Source: Pholiota molesta (taxonomy: Eukaryota; Basidiomycota; Agaricomycetes; Agaricales; Strophariaceae). Taken from it: a DNA stretch of 30,815 bases. The stretch lies in NCBI GenBank assembly GCA_014925825.1, contig JACGCK010000378.1:1-30815 (forward strand), read 5' to 3'. The first letter of the stretch is position 1. Each line of letters starts with the position of its first letter. Below the pieces are notes generated by a model, which saw only the letters and a list, made by a program, of their open reading frames with translations, did not search any database and was not told the origin of the DNA. Shown piece by piece: positions 9,411 to 20,911 of the stretch. A program made the translations under genes and the position numbers.

Positions 9411-10908
9411 ATGGACATGCGGGGTTTGCCGAGTGATGATGCTTGCACTGGCAAGATGACTGCATCTTCATTGTCCTTGCTGGATCTCCCTACAGAACTG
9501 CTGATCGACATTTTCTCGCAGAGCAACAGCCCATATCTTACCATTGTCTGCTGTGATATTCGCGACATTATATACTCAACACCCTCCTTCTGGTCACATA
9601 TTTATATCGGAGAAAAACAATACACACCAGAGGCAATTTCATTTCTTGGTACACACCTTGAACGAGGGGACACGTCCCTTGGATGTCGTTATACGAGATG
9701 TGGAACCAACGTATAACCCAAAATTAGAGATATGGCTCAAATTATCCACTCATAGGGACCGCATTCGTACTCTTGACATAGGTACGGACACAGTGAAACT
9801 ATCAGGAACAATTCTGCATACAATCCTCCTGATCCCACCTGTACCTCCAACACTACCATCCCTTCGAAAACTGGATATTCGACACGATGAGGACTTGGTC
9901 GTCCCATTCAATCGCGATCCAATCTGCCCGGAACTCCTCCTCCACCTTATGCCGAGCCTCTTCCCTGCGCTGACAACTCTCGTTCTTCCCCTTCTGGCCC
10001 CATGCATTCCATATCTTGATTTTCCGATACCCTCCTTGAAAACTCTGGTGCTTGATGGATCGATGTCCTGGCTATGTGACTACCCAACTCTCTACCAAAT
10101 CATTCAACTGCTTGCTCAAACCCCCCAGTTGGAGACGTTTTGGTGCAAGGAACACCGCCTTCATACAGACCAGAACCCTTTGAACTACAGCACACTCCCC
10201 CCTGACCTCTTTGGCTCCCTCCCCGTAAATTTGCCGGTCCTCCTGTCTAAACTCACCAAACTGGCTGTTGTTGTGCCAGGCATTGGTATAGATTTGTTAA
10301 GTGCAATCGAGGCCCCTGCACTGCAGGATCTCCACCTGGACGGAACTAGGGCCGATGAAGAGGATGATTACGGAGTGGCGTGGCTGGACTACTTCCCTGA
10401 GCAGCTACACAGTGGGCTGCAGATCACCTCATCACGCTCGCCCGCGCTTCGTCGCCTTTCCCTCCTGGGCGCCTATCTCCCGCGGCACACATGGGAGTGG
10501 CTCTTGGGGTGCGGGGAAGTACACGATGTACCGTTCCCTCTTCTAGAAGTCGTCGTGGTGCGCGAGATGGAAGCGGTGAAGTGCCAAGTGACGAACACCG
10601 TCGACGATGCACTCATAGAGTTGTATGCGCGGCAGGGTCACTTGGTTCTCCGACGATTTGCTTACCTAGCCTCCGAGCCGCATTTGCGAGGGGCTGCACT
10701 CTACCAACTCATAAATGGTATTATGCGCAAGCAGGTTGAAAATCAAATATTTGAGCTTGAGCTGGATGGCATTTTCGGCATCGATACGAAAGAGGGACTC
10801 GACAGCCCCCTTCCGAAAGGTGTGATTCTTCACGAAGAACCACCCCAGAGAAAGACTTGGTGGACTTTGGGAAAAGACATAGACGCGACCGAAGGCGATT
10901 CTTATTGA
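9411..10908 (+). CDS. F-box protein with leucine-rich-like C-terminal region, one frame break
   Basis: The N-terminal frame (ATG 9411, or the alternative 9456) has an F-box, LSLLDLPTELLIDIF, followed by the fungal F-box pattern of Trp/Ile residues (PSFWSHIYI). The second frame, open to the TGA/TAA region at 10908, is a long Leu-rich region typical of basidiomycete F-box proteins; about 498 aa in total. The two frames join at a GGGG run (9666-9669), where one extra G explains the shift. F-box proteins bind Skp1 and recruit substrates to SCF ubiquitin ligases; the substrate here is unknown. A fragmentary paralogue lies directly upstream, so this is a locally duplicating family. Whether it is intact depends on the G-run. 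Confidence 0.75.
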
Positions 10909-11216
10909 TGGGCTCTCTTTCATTGATCATAACATATTGCTACACGAAGAACTATCACTCGGCTATGGCACAGCTGGAATAGTAGAAACTGGAACTGAAT
11001 AATATTGTCGAAAATGTGGATAATGACAATCGATTTTACTTGCTTTAATCCTACTGAAACGCTATCAACTCACTAGCTTACTTATGAATTCCTTCAAAAT
11101 ATAGCATTGTGATATCAACGAAGACGGAGTCCCGGATTTTGAAGCGGTATTAAGTACATGAGGTATAAAAAGGAAAGCGTACATAGGAATGATATGGATG
11201 ATGTGGGTATGAGTAA
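10909..11216. other. Intergenic region between F-box gene and PHO84 (convergent 3' ends)
   Basis: No open frame or RNA gene is seen. It is AT-rich and should hold the 3' UTRs and polyadenylation signals of the two convergent genes. Confidence 0.6.
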
Positions 11217-13360
11217 TTAAGCGTCGGTGATAACAGCCGTCTTGTTGCCTGCTTCTGGTTTTAAAACAATTGGATCAGATGTAGTTGTGCCGCAATAGTG
11301 GAGGCGACTGACCTTTCACGAAGCCATCTTGATTTTCGTTCGACAGGTCTTCAAGCGTCCTGCCCTTTGTCTCAGGAAGGAGCATCGTCGAAAAGATACC
11401 AGTCAACATGAAGAAGGCAAAGATTTCCAAACTGTGAATTTTGGTAGTGAGCATAAGACCGCGATATAAATGGTCCAAAGCGACTTACATGTGCTTGACC
11501 CATTTGTTAGTACCACCGATATCCTTGAGCTGACTGAAGCCGACTTGGGCAACAATTGCGCCAAGCTTGCCACTTGCAGCAGAGATACCGTGAGCTGTAG
11601 AACGATAGCGAGTAGGGAAAATTTCTCCCGGGATGACGAAGGTAGTGGTGTTGGGGCCGAAATTTTGGAAGAAGTCAGCCAGGCAGTATAAGAACACAAA
11701 GGCTTTGGTAGCAGACGGGGTCGCGGTTAATTTGTCGTATCCGAAGCCTGTCAATAAATAAGTTAGAATTGAAGATGACGTTGCAGCTGTGCCGGGACTC
11801 ACCCAGGATGATGAAGAGGATCGTGAGTACGGTGAAACCCATGAGTTGGATAGGCTTGCGGCCCCACTTGTCAATGAGGAGGAAGCTGGCCCAGTATCCC
11901 GGGATCAAACCAGCGGCGGAAAGAATCAAATTTCCAATGCAAATGTTGTTCAAGTTATCGTATACAGCACGAGCACCTTTGCTCTTAGCGCCACCGAAAC
12001 CGATAGCCGTCAAAATGATACCCGAGTTCAGACCAAGACCGTAGAAAGCAATCTACAAAATTCGAGATCAGTTTATGTGCATCCACATCGTGAATAAAAC
12101 ATACGTCGAGAGCGAACCAACTGTAAGCAGTACCGAAAAGAATCTTGAAGTTCTCGACCTTTCCGAAGTGTTCCTTGAAATCCGCCCAGCTGGCCTTGGG
12201 GGCTTCGATGCGTTGGACAAAGGCATCATCGTCGACGTTGTTTTTCCTTCCGGAAACGACGGCCTGGATATCAGTGGCAGCCTGATCGATGTTGCGCTCA
12301 ATGTCCATGGTGAAACGGGGTGTCTCAGGAATGGTCAATCGGAAATACAAGGCAATGACTCCGGGAACAGCGCCGAGACCGATAAGGAGACGCCACATGA
12401 AATCTACCGAGCGCAACTGCTGAACATCAGGCTCGGCGAGAATGGCGGACTTGTAAGCAGCAGTGACGATGAAGCCAACCAGAGCGGCAGCTAAAAGTGT
12501 ATTCGAGTTTAGTTTCACGCAAAATGGCAATTCAATTAACTATGTACTCACTGAAGTTTCCCCAACCCTGGTTGGCGAAGACAGCAGTCATCATACGACC
12601 TCGAATCTTGGTAGAGGCAAACTCTGAAGAAATGACGGCGCTCAAAGGATAATCTCCTCCAATGCCGACCCCCATCTATCGTGAAAGGTGTAAGGCGGAG
12701 CATGTCAATTGAGAAACGATACTCACAATGAAGCGCCATACAACCAAGACACCAATGATGTGGATGGCAGGGGCACTTCCAGAAAGGGCTTGCGCGAAAG
12801 TAGCGATAATGATGATCATCAGCTCAACCCCATCTGAAGGAAGTTCAGTTAAATATGAGAGCTTGAAGGACAGGCAAACTTACACATCTTCTTGCGTCCG
12901 AGCCGATCCGCCAGATAACCGAAGAGCAATTGGCCAACTAATGTACCGACCGGAGTAGCAACCTTGACACCAAGATCTTGTCGCTTGTTGAGGGCTCTGA
13001 GAGGTTTTCCTGTTCCGTATACGTAGCCAAGCATCGTAGAAGCGATGTTGATTGCAAAGATGTCGTAGCTGGAAATTTTTTTGAGGCCCAAAACTCAACT
13101 GAGATAATCTAAAACAACTTACGCATCGGTGAAGAAACCAACACCAGCTACAACGCAGACTTTGGCGTGGAACCAACTAGAAAACGAAATGAGCAAAGAA
13201 GAAAAAATAGTTGCACTGAAGAGAAAACTGACGAAAATTTGGCGTTATCGACCTCCGCCAGTGCAGCGCGACGACGCTCATCTAGCACATAGCCAGAGTT
13301 GGCAGGAATAACCTTCTCATGTGAGTCGCGGTCGGAGCCCTTCTCTTGGTAGCTGGCCAT
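11217..13360 (-). CDS. PHO84: High-affinity inorganic phosphate transporter, PHO84-type (MFS)
   Basis: The model is complement(join(11217..11254, 11313..11431, 11489..11747, 11803..12052, 12105..12490, 12552..12675, 12727..12833, 12884..13068, 13123..13176, 13233..13360)), 549 aa, all junctions GT-AG and in frame. It is a 12-helix phosphate:H+ symporter of the plasma membrane. Family signatures are YDIFAIN in helix 1, LADRLGRKK in the loop after helix 2, GGDYPLS at about residues 164-170 and [25 protein letters not shown] sequence starting at about 440. The central hydrophilic loop ([14 protein letters not shown]...) is of usual size. The last exon adds a short tail, [12 protein letters not shown], after a 58-bp intron; ignoring that intron gives a false C-terminus. 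A TATAAA lies 67 bp upstream of the start; no CACGTG Pho4-type site was found in the proximal promoter. Confidence 0.96.
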
Positions 13361-14382
13361 TTTGTCAAGGTAAGACGACAGAGGGAAGGAAGCGAGCTTG
13401 ACAAGCGGAAAACCATGATCTGGGTGTTTATAAGAGAATGGTGATAAGAGGAGTTGACAAGGATAGAAACAGCAACGTTCGTGGTAAGCAGCCAATCAGA
13501 GCCCGTACAAACACATGTGGGTGGCTGCTCCTTTCTTGGCGCCTGTAGCGTTATAAATAGAATTGTGTGCCACTTGCGCTCGTGTGAGCCCATTTTTTAA
13601 AAGATCTCCGAAGTCAGGAACATCCGCCAGCATCCGCCCCTCCAGAATTATTTCTGAAGAGGGAGGGAGGCCGACTTAAATTTAAACCCAAGGATCAATG
13701 TAAGATGCTGGTCGTGTGCCACGATAAAGTGCCTAACCAAAAGCTAACAGTAGCTTGACTCCGAACTCAACAAGCATATTCAATAGTCTTATCTTCTGCC
13801 GCAAGTGTTCCGTTTTGGAGGCCTGTAAGTTTCTCTTATTCTTGTTCTGCGGAAAATTTAGATGGACCGCACCTGACGACCGCACTCGATTTTGGCTACC
13901 AAAGTGTAAAATGTAGGCCGTGTGCCCTTGCTTTAGAGCTATAACGATCCAATGCGTATCCTTGTTCCCTCTTCACCGAGCTGAACATTGCGTGTACATA
14001 GGGCATAAAAATTCTATCGGCCTCCTCTAGATGGACTCCAAAAACGTTTGAATGCAATCAGTTATTCAGAAATATCAGGATCTGCCAAGCGGATCGTTGA
14101 AGCAAGCTATGTCGTTTGCTTATAACGGAACGATGTTCAACCCGTAACACTCAAGAACGTTTGTCGCAGTTCATCGCAACGGAAAGGATACATTTGAAAA
14201 TTAAGAGGAGTGCCTGGAAGAAAACAGGACTGTGCGGCGGGTTCCTCATACTAATTACGTAACATATTTCCACATTGTAGCCGCTTCAGTCAACGACGGT
14301 GGGATTGCAGTCCCCATCTCCACCACGGCGCATAACCTCGCCTTGGAATCCTACTGACGGACGTGCTGCAACACCCTGGGGA
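13361..14382. other. Divergent intergenic region, PHO84 / ETFRF1-like promoters
   Basis: About 1 kb between the start codons of two divergent genes. No convincing ORF is present. A TATAAA for PHO84 is at 13427-13432, and a CACATGTG palindrome occurs near 13513-13520. Confidence 0.6.
13427..13432 (-). promoter_or_regulatory. Candidate TATA box of PHO84
   Basis: TATAAA reads on the minus strand 67 bp upstream of the PHO84 start codon, a plausible fungal TATA position. Confidence 0.4.
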
Positions 14383-14836
14383 ATGGCCAGTAATTCAACA
14401 CGTCTACGCGCATTGGCGCTCTACAAAGAACTACACAGACTCGGGCGTGACTATCCAGATCCCTCGTGTGTGATATCTTACTAGCCCCTTACTGGCCTTG
14501 AGATCCGTGTCGTTGACTTATTCCGACACCCACTCTCAGGTACGACTTTCATGGCAGAATGCGAACGCTGTTCGAAAGTGAGCTAGACTCATTTTGATCT
14601 TTCGAAGGCCCTCTGAGTTATGCCAATGTCATAGAGAATCGGAACCTCGCTGACAAGGATGAAATTGAGAATGCCCTGAAATTGGGCGAATATATCAAGA
14701 AAGGTGCCGCTATTCATTCGCGAACCTACAATAAATCTAATCATAACCATCTTTAGAAACACTCGCATTATATTCATTGCGGAAATACCGCCACTTGAAA
14801 CGAATGTACCCTAACTCAGCGTCAGACCCTTCGTAG
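14383..14836 (+). CDS. LYR-motif protein, ETFRF1/LYRM5 family
   Basis: The model is join(14383..14465, 14540..14577, 14635..14703, 14757..14836), 89 aa, four exons, GT-AG. It matches the small human ETFRF1 (LYRM5) along its length: LRALALYKELHRLGRDYP (LYR/LYK motif), then KLGEYIKKE and LALYSLRKYRHLKRMY. LYR proteins are mitochondrial matrix proteins that bind acyl carrier protein; ETFRF1 removes FAD from the electron-transfer flavoprotein and so tunes fatty-acid and amino-acid oxidation (family knowledge). Length equals that of the family. The ATG at 14383 was chosen because upstream in-frame codons lack ATG and family members start just before the LYR helix. Confidence 0.88.
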
Positions 14837-15223
14837 GACGTACAGTGCCCTCTTGTCGCTAATGAGAAGACACGTTCGATGCGCAAGTGCAAGTCCACAT
14901 GCACATCAGTACCATATGCAGAGTGGAATCGATGGCGACTACACAGCACAATCAAATTCCTCGGCTAGTTTCATGTACATCACCATCTTTCCTACTTAGC
15001 GGTGCCCATCCATGGCCGATGCGGACAGTTATATACTATTTAAATACGTACTACATCCTTATCTACAAATAAGCATTGTACTACCCGTATTCTGAGATCC
15101 TATAACGTACGTACTTGCCCACATTTTGATTGACAAAGGTCTCGGCGAACAAAACACAGATATTGATATCATGGTTGCAAAGTACGAATGTACAAGTCCG
15201 AAAGTATAGGCCACCGCATCCTT
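14837..15223. other. Intergenic region between two convergent genes
   Basis: Between the stop of the LYR gene and the stop of the CorA-like gene. No coding or RNA feature is recognised. Confidence 0.55.
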
Positions 15224-17407
15224 TCAGACGACACCCTCGTTCATATTCTTGTCTCGTTTTTTCAGTCGCTTCACCATTCGCTTGGTCATTTGTTGTGAAT
15301 AATGGATAGGCCAGCTGAGTTGATACAGCAGGGGTTTCTCGTTCTCTTGCGAAACCTGCCAGCGGAGTCCTACCATAATCCAAATTGTGATTGCAGTCAG
15401 AGGAGCAGCCACCGCAAGATATTGACCCAGCGTGGCATGCGACCCATCCTGAAATATCGTGACATTCATTCCAAAGAGGGACTGTAAAAGATCTCGGTGA
15501 ACACATCTTCTGATAACGTCCAAATAAATGCTTACCGCAGCGAACGAAGCGGGTAAGAATGCCATCGTCATGTAGGATATTTGTTTCATAGCTTTCGATA
15601 AGATTCAATGAAGGTTTTTCATGCTGCGTGATTCATCAGCGGCGCACCTGTACCATCGCGAAGAGAAGCTTCCGAAAGCCTTTGGGTATGTCTGCTATCC
15701 TCAAAATTAACACTGGCAAATGCCTAAAAAGATGCGCAGTACATATATCAGACTTCGTGGTTTTCATGTGATGGCAATACCACTTACAAGGTTTATCATG
15801 TTCTCGATTCTCATCTCCTGCATCCCGCGGAACATCTCAAGCCGATCTATCTCTGAGATGAGTGTATCACACTCGCGGTCCATGATTTTCGTGCACTCGT
15901 CCAAATCAGGATGATCCTCCATGGCGGGGTTTGACGTGGTTCGCACGAAGAGAACAGTCTTGCGGAAGCTCTGCAATAACGATGCATAATGGAGGAGGGA
16001 AGCCCGTATACTGTGTAGCTCACGGGTGAGATGGATGTCATTTGCTACCAAAACGCGGGATTCCTAACGTGGCCAGATTCATTTCATCAGTCATATAAAT
16101 TTAAACTCGAAAGTGTGATAGTGACAAAAGATGTCGATGACTGACCAACCAACAAATATGCACATATAGGTTTTCCAGCGCCTCATCCCACGCATACATT
16201 GCATACCACAGCATACACAGCAGTATCATGGTGGGGTCATCAGAACGCCGAAACAAGGACTGCCAATATACACTCGTCCCTGCATGGCCAACTCGCGTAC
16301 GAAGATACACAGCACTTGTGCTCTTCCATTCTTGGTTGGATGGTATGAGATGATAGTGCTCCCATTTTTATCGCGGATCATATGGAAGGCCAGCAAGTCA
16401 AGGAGCAGGATCCGGTCATCTATCAAACAACGACCATTGTAAGAATAGATCTATTTACGAGGGGAAAAGACCTGACTCACTGGATCTCAGAACAACGGGG
16501 GCTTGAGGATCAATTGTTGCTGTCCCAGCCCGGGTTAACAGTTGCGTAAAGAATTGGGCCCCAGTAGATGGTGTATTTGGCGCTGTCATTGGATTTGGCA
16601 TTGCTCTTAGAAAAGTGAGGGTTATGGTGATATCTGATATTAAGTGTCAGATCATGGAAACTACTTCGGCTTCAAGATCAACACAATACGAACGATCTCC
16701 TTGATTCTGCAGCATTCCTTCTTGGTAGCGTGATGGAATCCAATTCAAGGATGATGAAAAGAAGAAAGGTTCAATTTTATACCTATTGAACGGGCGTCGC
16801 GGTGAATGGAGATTTCAAGAAGCTTCGCGGCAGACTGACATTGTCCCTAATATTTGTAGTGCCGTGCCAGAGAGGTTCTCCACGAATAGTACCTTGACAC
16901 GGTTCGGCTTCGTTCGCTCTTGCTAAAATGATAGTGTGAAGTTTGTACTGTGTTCCTTCTATATCAAGACCACTCTCACCTTCATTGTTTGCCAAAAATC
17001 ATTCGATTATCCTCTCCGACAATGTATTGTCCTGGCTCTGAGAAATCTCCACACTTGTCAACGTCAATGTAATGAACGACGCAGTCTGGGTCGGTTTTTT
17101 CCTTCTTCTTATCCATAAGCTTGGTCATTCCACTGCGCAGAAGCCGGGAGCCCTGCCAGTTGGGAAACAACTGCGTAGGATATCTCCTCCACGAGTCCGA
17201 AGGATCATCTGCTTGATGATCTTCGTCGGTAGTAGACTGCTTATTTGAGTCTGGAATAAACAAGTGGGAATCGTGCAAGTCTTCTACCATATCGGCCCAT
17301 GGCCAAGGGCCAGAAGGCCCAGCATGTCGATAAGATGCAAGTGGAATTCTTGGAGGCAGAGTTCTGGGGTTGGTGGAAATTTCAGGCAGGAAGACAGAGA
17401 AAGACAT
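15224..17407 (-). CDS. CorA-like Mg2+/divalent-metal transporter, two apparent frameshifts
   Basis: The exons are complement(15224..15481, 15536..15591, 15648..15723, 15788..16063, 16146..16419, 16481..16633, 16694..16782, 16840..16922, 16980..17407), about 564 aa. C-terminal features are two membrane helices flanking the GMN signature (FGMNV) that forms the CorA selectivity filter, and a long helical region before them (ENLYVHICWLESRVL across an exon junction). The N-terminal cytoplasmic part has blocks seen in mushroom CorA-like proteins: HYIDVDK, VLFVENLSG and FFFSSSLNWIP. Two single bases appear to be missing, one in an A5 run at 16994-16998 and one near 16333; each restores the family alignment when allowed for. 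The start could instead be ATG 17548. If the breaks are genuine this is a pseudogene. Confidence 0.8.
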
Positions 17408-18321
17408 GGTAGGTGCGATGTTGAAAATTGGATGGAAAGAACCGTTTTCGTGATTATATAACCACAATGCACAGTCTTCTTGTTCGGCGAATTGAAACAT
17501 GGAGCCGCGATGGATACCAATGCACCAAATGCCGATTATATTTGACATCCGACGAGATAGTTATCCTCCAGGCTATGTTTAGAAGTAGGTCATAGTTCAT
17601 TGTCCTACCGTCAAGAAGAGAGTGCTTAATCGTAGGGAGAAATTCATGTTGGAAGAAATAGTATCACAGCGGAATCCATAAGTGCCTTCCAAGTCCATAT
17701 GGGACTTTGATTGCATACCAGCAACGCCTGTTGTTTCATAAGTCGATGAGCCGGAGAATAGAAAACCGATGGAGCTTTGGCGCAGTTGCAAGTTGCAAAG
17801 AAGTGATATTTGTCCGAACTCCACGAAGCGGGTCGGTGGCGATTTCTGATGCGAAACACAGCCTAAGGCCTGAGGGGTCCAGTCCAGAATTGCATAGATG
17901 CTATTGGGTCATCGCGTGAGCAGTGCGCATAGTTTCGTGCCTTAGTGGTACCGCCAAAATACTGCCTGAGCCTGAAGACAAGTGAAGAGTGAATTCAGCT
18001 GGTGAAGAGCTTAGCAGCGCTTAGCTATAGTAGTACATACTAGCTATGATGAAGGCTTGTGATCATAAGTGACTAAGTAGTAGTTGACTGTACTTATGAC
18101 GAGTCAAAGCTAGTCAAAATTGAAAGAGGTTAAATGATTTGTCAGCATCCACTGACTCAAACTCATATCAACAAGCGAAACCGCTGGAGATTTGATAACG
18201 CCAGTCCATCGATCCATCTACTCCCTACCTTTCCGGCGCTTTCAGACGCTATCACATAACTGCAGCGTTTGTTCCAGACATTCGTTGCGTCTGACATACC
18301 AAGACCTTCAACTCATAAAAT
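17408..18321. other. Intergenic region between CorA-like gene and eIF1A (divergent promoters)
   Basis: A minus-strand open frame (about 17597-17850) encodes a short peptide with no recognised domain and no clear ATG, so it is not called. An 8-bp inverted repeat TCATAAGT/ACTTATGA with a 21-nt spacer lies at 18063-18099. Otherwise nothing specific is seen. Confidence 0.5.
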
Positions 18322-18977
18322 ATGCCTAAGGTATGCCTTCTGTTGCCTAAAGCTAAGCTCGTAGACTGACAGAATATCTCTAGAACAAGGGAAAGGTTTG
18401 TCAACGATACTACGAAGATGACAATCCATTCTGACCTCATGAACCGCAGGGTGGTAAAAACAGGAGACGTGGAAAGAATGAGAACGATGATGACAAGCGC
18501 GAGCTTGTCTTCCGTGAAGATGGTCAGGAATACGCCCAAGTAATTAAAATGCTCGGAAACGGACGTCTCGAAGCCCAATGTTTCGATGGAGAGAAACGGT
18601 TAGCTCATATTCGAGGGAAAATGAGGAAGAAGGTATTGTCTTTTCTTTGACTGAAGTAGTCGATTGAACTCATCCACATTGTGTCTCTCAGGTCTGGATT
18701 AACCAGGGAGACATTGTGCTGCTTTCCCTGCGAGATTTCCAAGACGACAAGGCCGATGTCATCGTCAAATACACCGCTGACGAGGCACGCAATCGTACGT
18801 GTCATCTTTCAATATCCTTCGTCCTTAGGCTAAAATGAAATACTCTTTTCAGTGAAAGCTTACGGAGAACTACCCGAAAATGCCAAAATCAATGAGACAG
18901 ATACTTTCGGCGAGGAGGACGGAGAATGCACGTTTGAGTTCGGAGATGAGGGCGAGGTCGATATCGACGACATTTAA
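18322..18977 (+). CDS. TIF11: Translation initiation factor eIF1A
   Basis: The model is join(18322..18330, 18384..18395, 18450..18632, 18692..18794, 18853..18977), 143 aa. It starts [19 protein letters not shown], has the central OB-fold ([20 protein letters not shown], the [19 protein letters not shown] stretch and [19 protein letters not shown]) and ends in the acidic tail [10 protein letters not shown], the hallmarks of eukaryotic eIF1A. It binds the 40S A site and, with eIF1, promotes scanning and start-codon selection. The first two coding exons are only 9 and 12 nt, so the ATG exon would be missed by ORF-based prediction. Length and motifs are normal for the family. Confidence 0.97.
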
Positions 18978-19904
18978 TGGACGCATAATCCATTCACATC
19001 TAGGCGTTGGGCCTTATCATGGTAGTACGAGCATTTTTAACGATTCTTTGATATCATATTCCTCTGTTGTTTTATTCACCTTGTATTGACTTTCCAATCC
19101 TGCTACTAGCCCTGTCCTACGGGAAGGAATCCATGCGATCTTAGAATCCATCATCACTGTTTCCGTGAAATGTCCCTTCCGTCAACGTGACTCATCATAC
19201 TAGGTGACTCGCATGGCATCCGTCTCCTAGTGTCCATGATGCCTGATGTGTTCCCCATATTATTTTACAACCTGATGCCATCTCCCCTGGCACTTAGGAC
19301 GGAGACGAGGGCAATGAGCCTATTGCAGAAGTCTCGTTTCTACCGTCATCTTCCAACACTCTTACGAAACCCAAATAGATGATGAGAGCGCACGAATACC
19401 ACTATTTGGTTCATGGAATGAAATGTTACAATAGTTGTAGCACATACAAAGTACCAGGCTTAATAGCCTAGATGAGATCGAAAACATCCCTTATGTCTGT
19501 GTCTGAAATTGGCAGTCCAGTTTATGGCCATATCATAACTCTTGCTTGTTTAGGCAAAACTTGCCTTGGCTGGTGAACTGAAGAGCTAGGAACTTTTCTT
19601 GAGTTGACTGTCATGGAGCAGTGAGGTCAGAGCAGTGTTCGTGAGATTAAGCCGAAGATATTCATACCTTATGTTACTGGCCAAGATAACAGCGGTCTGT
19701 CTGCACAATCGCTGCTTCTGAATGCTACTGAAGATCAGAGACCGTCGACATATTTGCCCTGAGATACTCACTAATACATTCCAATGAAAATCATGGACCT
19801 GGTTCCTCGAACTCGAAGAAACGCCAATGAAAAATATGTGACGCCTATCTCTGATACATTCGTTGAAATGGCAGATCGCTTTTGAAACAAAATACTCACA
19901 ATAT
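18978..19904. other. Intergenic region between eIF1A and ankyrin-type gene (convergent)
   Basis: No recognisable gene is present. A minus-strand 61-aa open frame (19586-19771) has no domain and could not be joined in frame to the ankyrin-type gene upstream of it. Confidence 0.5.
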
Positions 19905-20790
19905 TCACGAAGTCATCTTCTTCAATGTTTGCACGTCAGGCACGACCCTCTTTTCGCGGTGAATGTATTCCACGATATCAGGGGCATTAGACATGACTGC
20001 AATCTTCAGCATCCTGGAATCTAAGGAAATTCTGTCTTCAAGCTTTCGCTTCTTTCCTTTCTCCTTGTTACAATCGGACCTTTCCACCAGCATTTTAACT
20101 ATCTTCAAATTCTTCTGACGTATCGCAACTTCTACAGCCAGGTTGTTATGACATTTCGGCGATGCGCGGTGCTCCAAAAGGAATTGGATGAGCGATGTAA
20201 ACTTTGCGTGCACAGCTCGTGTAAGCGCGTAGCCGTCGTGAGCGTTTGTATTGATAGAAGGGATGTTTGGATTGTCGTAAAGATATCGCAGCAGGGGAAG
20301 GGGATAATCCTTATCACTCCATCCAACTTCTGGCGCATGCAACGACCGGAAAAGCCGACGGGGGAGTTGGATGGCTTTCGTATTGCGAGGTAAATCTTTC
20401 ATGAGGGTGTGTAGAACTTCAAGGACCCTTTGGTTGCAAGCAGGATATCGAAGCGCCTTGGAATAGACGTCCGAGCCGAAGATGGGTGCGGTACTGCCAT
20501 TCAAGATGCGTCCCAGTATGTAGTTCGCGCGGAAGAAGCTTGATGCGTTCTTGAAAACATCGTAGAAATAATGAGATACGAGAGGAAGGCTGTCGGATAA
20601 AGCAAAAAGTTGCAGTTCATAAAGAAGCTTTAGGTGGATTAGAACATGCCTGATCACAAAAGTTTGATTTCAATGGCTGACCTCCACAGATAAATTATGT
20701 AGGCCCGCAGCTGTGAAAGCCATCAGTCTAAGGTATCACCAATATAATGTACAGAAGAAGAGGTTCAGGTAAGATTCTGATATGCGACAT
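19905..20790 (-). CDS. F-box-like/ankyrin-repeat protein
   Basis: The model is complement(join(19905..20649, 20753..20790)), 260 aa. The long exon has no ATG; a 103-bp GT-AG intron joins it to a 38-nt first exon, giving a continuous start MSHIRILPEPLLLHVLIHLK. The first ~45 residues look F-box-like (LPEPLLLHVLIHLKLL, then SDSLPLVSHYFYDVF). The C-terminal half has degenerate ankyrin repeats (HDGYALTRAVHAKFTSLIQF, then NLAVEVAIRQKNLKIVKMLV), followed by a Lys-rich KEKGKKRKLED insert that could be a nuclear signal. Ankyrin repeats are protein-binding modules; the partner is not known. It starts 121 bp from the divergent RIT1 gene. Confidence 0.75.
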
Positions 20791-20911
20791 AAGAATGTGC
20801 TGTAGGTGTCATGGAAGAAAAGTTATCAGAAGGGATTATGATGATGATTGCGTTACATAATCACTGACTTCAACTCACTTGCCACTGTCTGATGTCGCAC
20901 TCACTCTTTTC
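20791..20911. promoter_or_regulatory. Short shared bidirectional promoter, ankyrin-type gene / RIT1
   Basis: Only 121 bp separate the two divergent start codons, so the genes must share core promoter sequence. No specific site is recognised. Confidence 0.6.

Noticed and set aside
17597..17859. Overlapping minus-strand open frames upstream of the CorA-like gene
   Set aside because: No ATG in a sensible context, no recognised domain and no splice path into the CorA-like gene.
18063..18099. 8-bp inverted repeat upstream of eIF1A
   Set aside because: Short, with a 21-nt spacer in AT-rich DNA and no known factor; such repeats are expected by chance.
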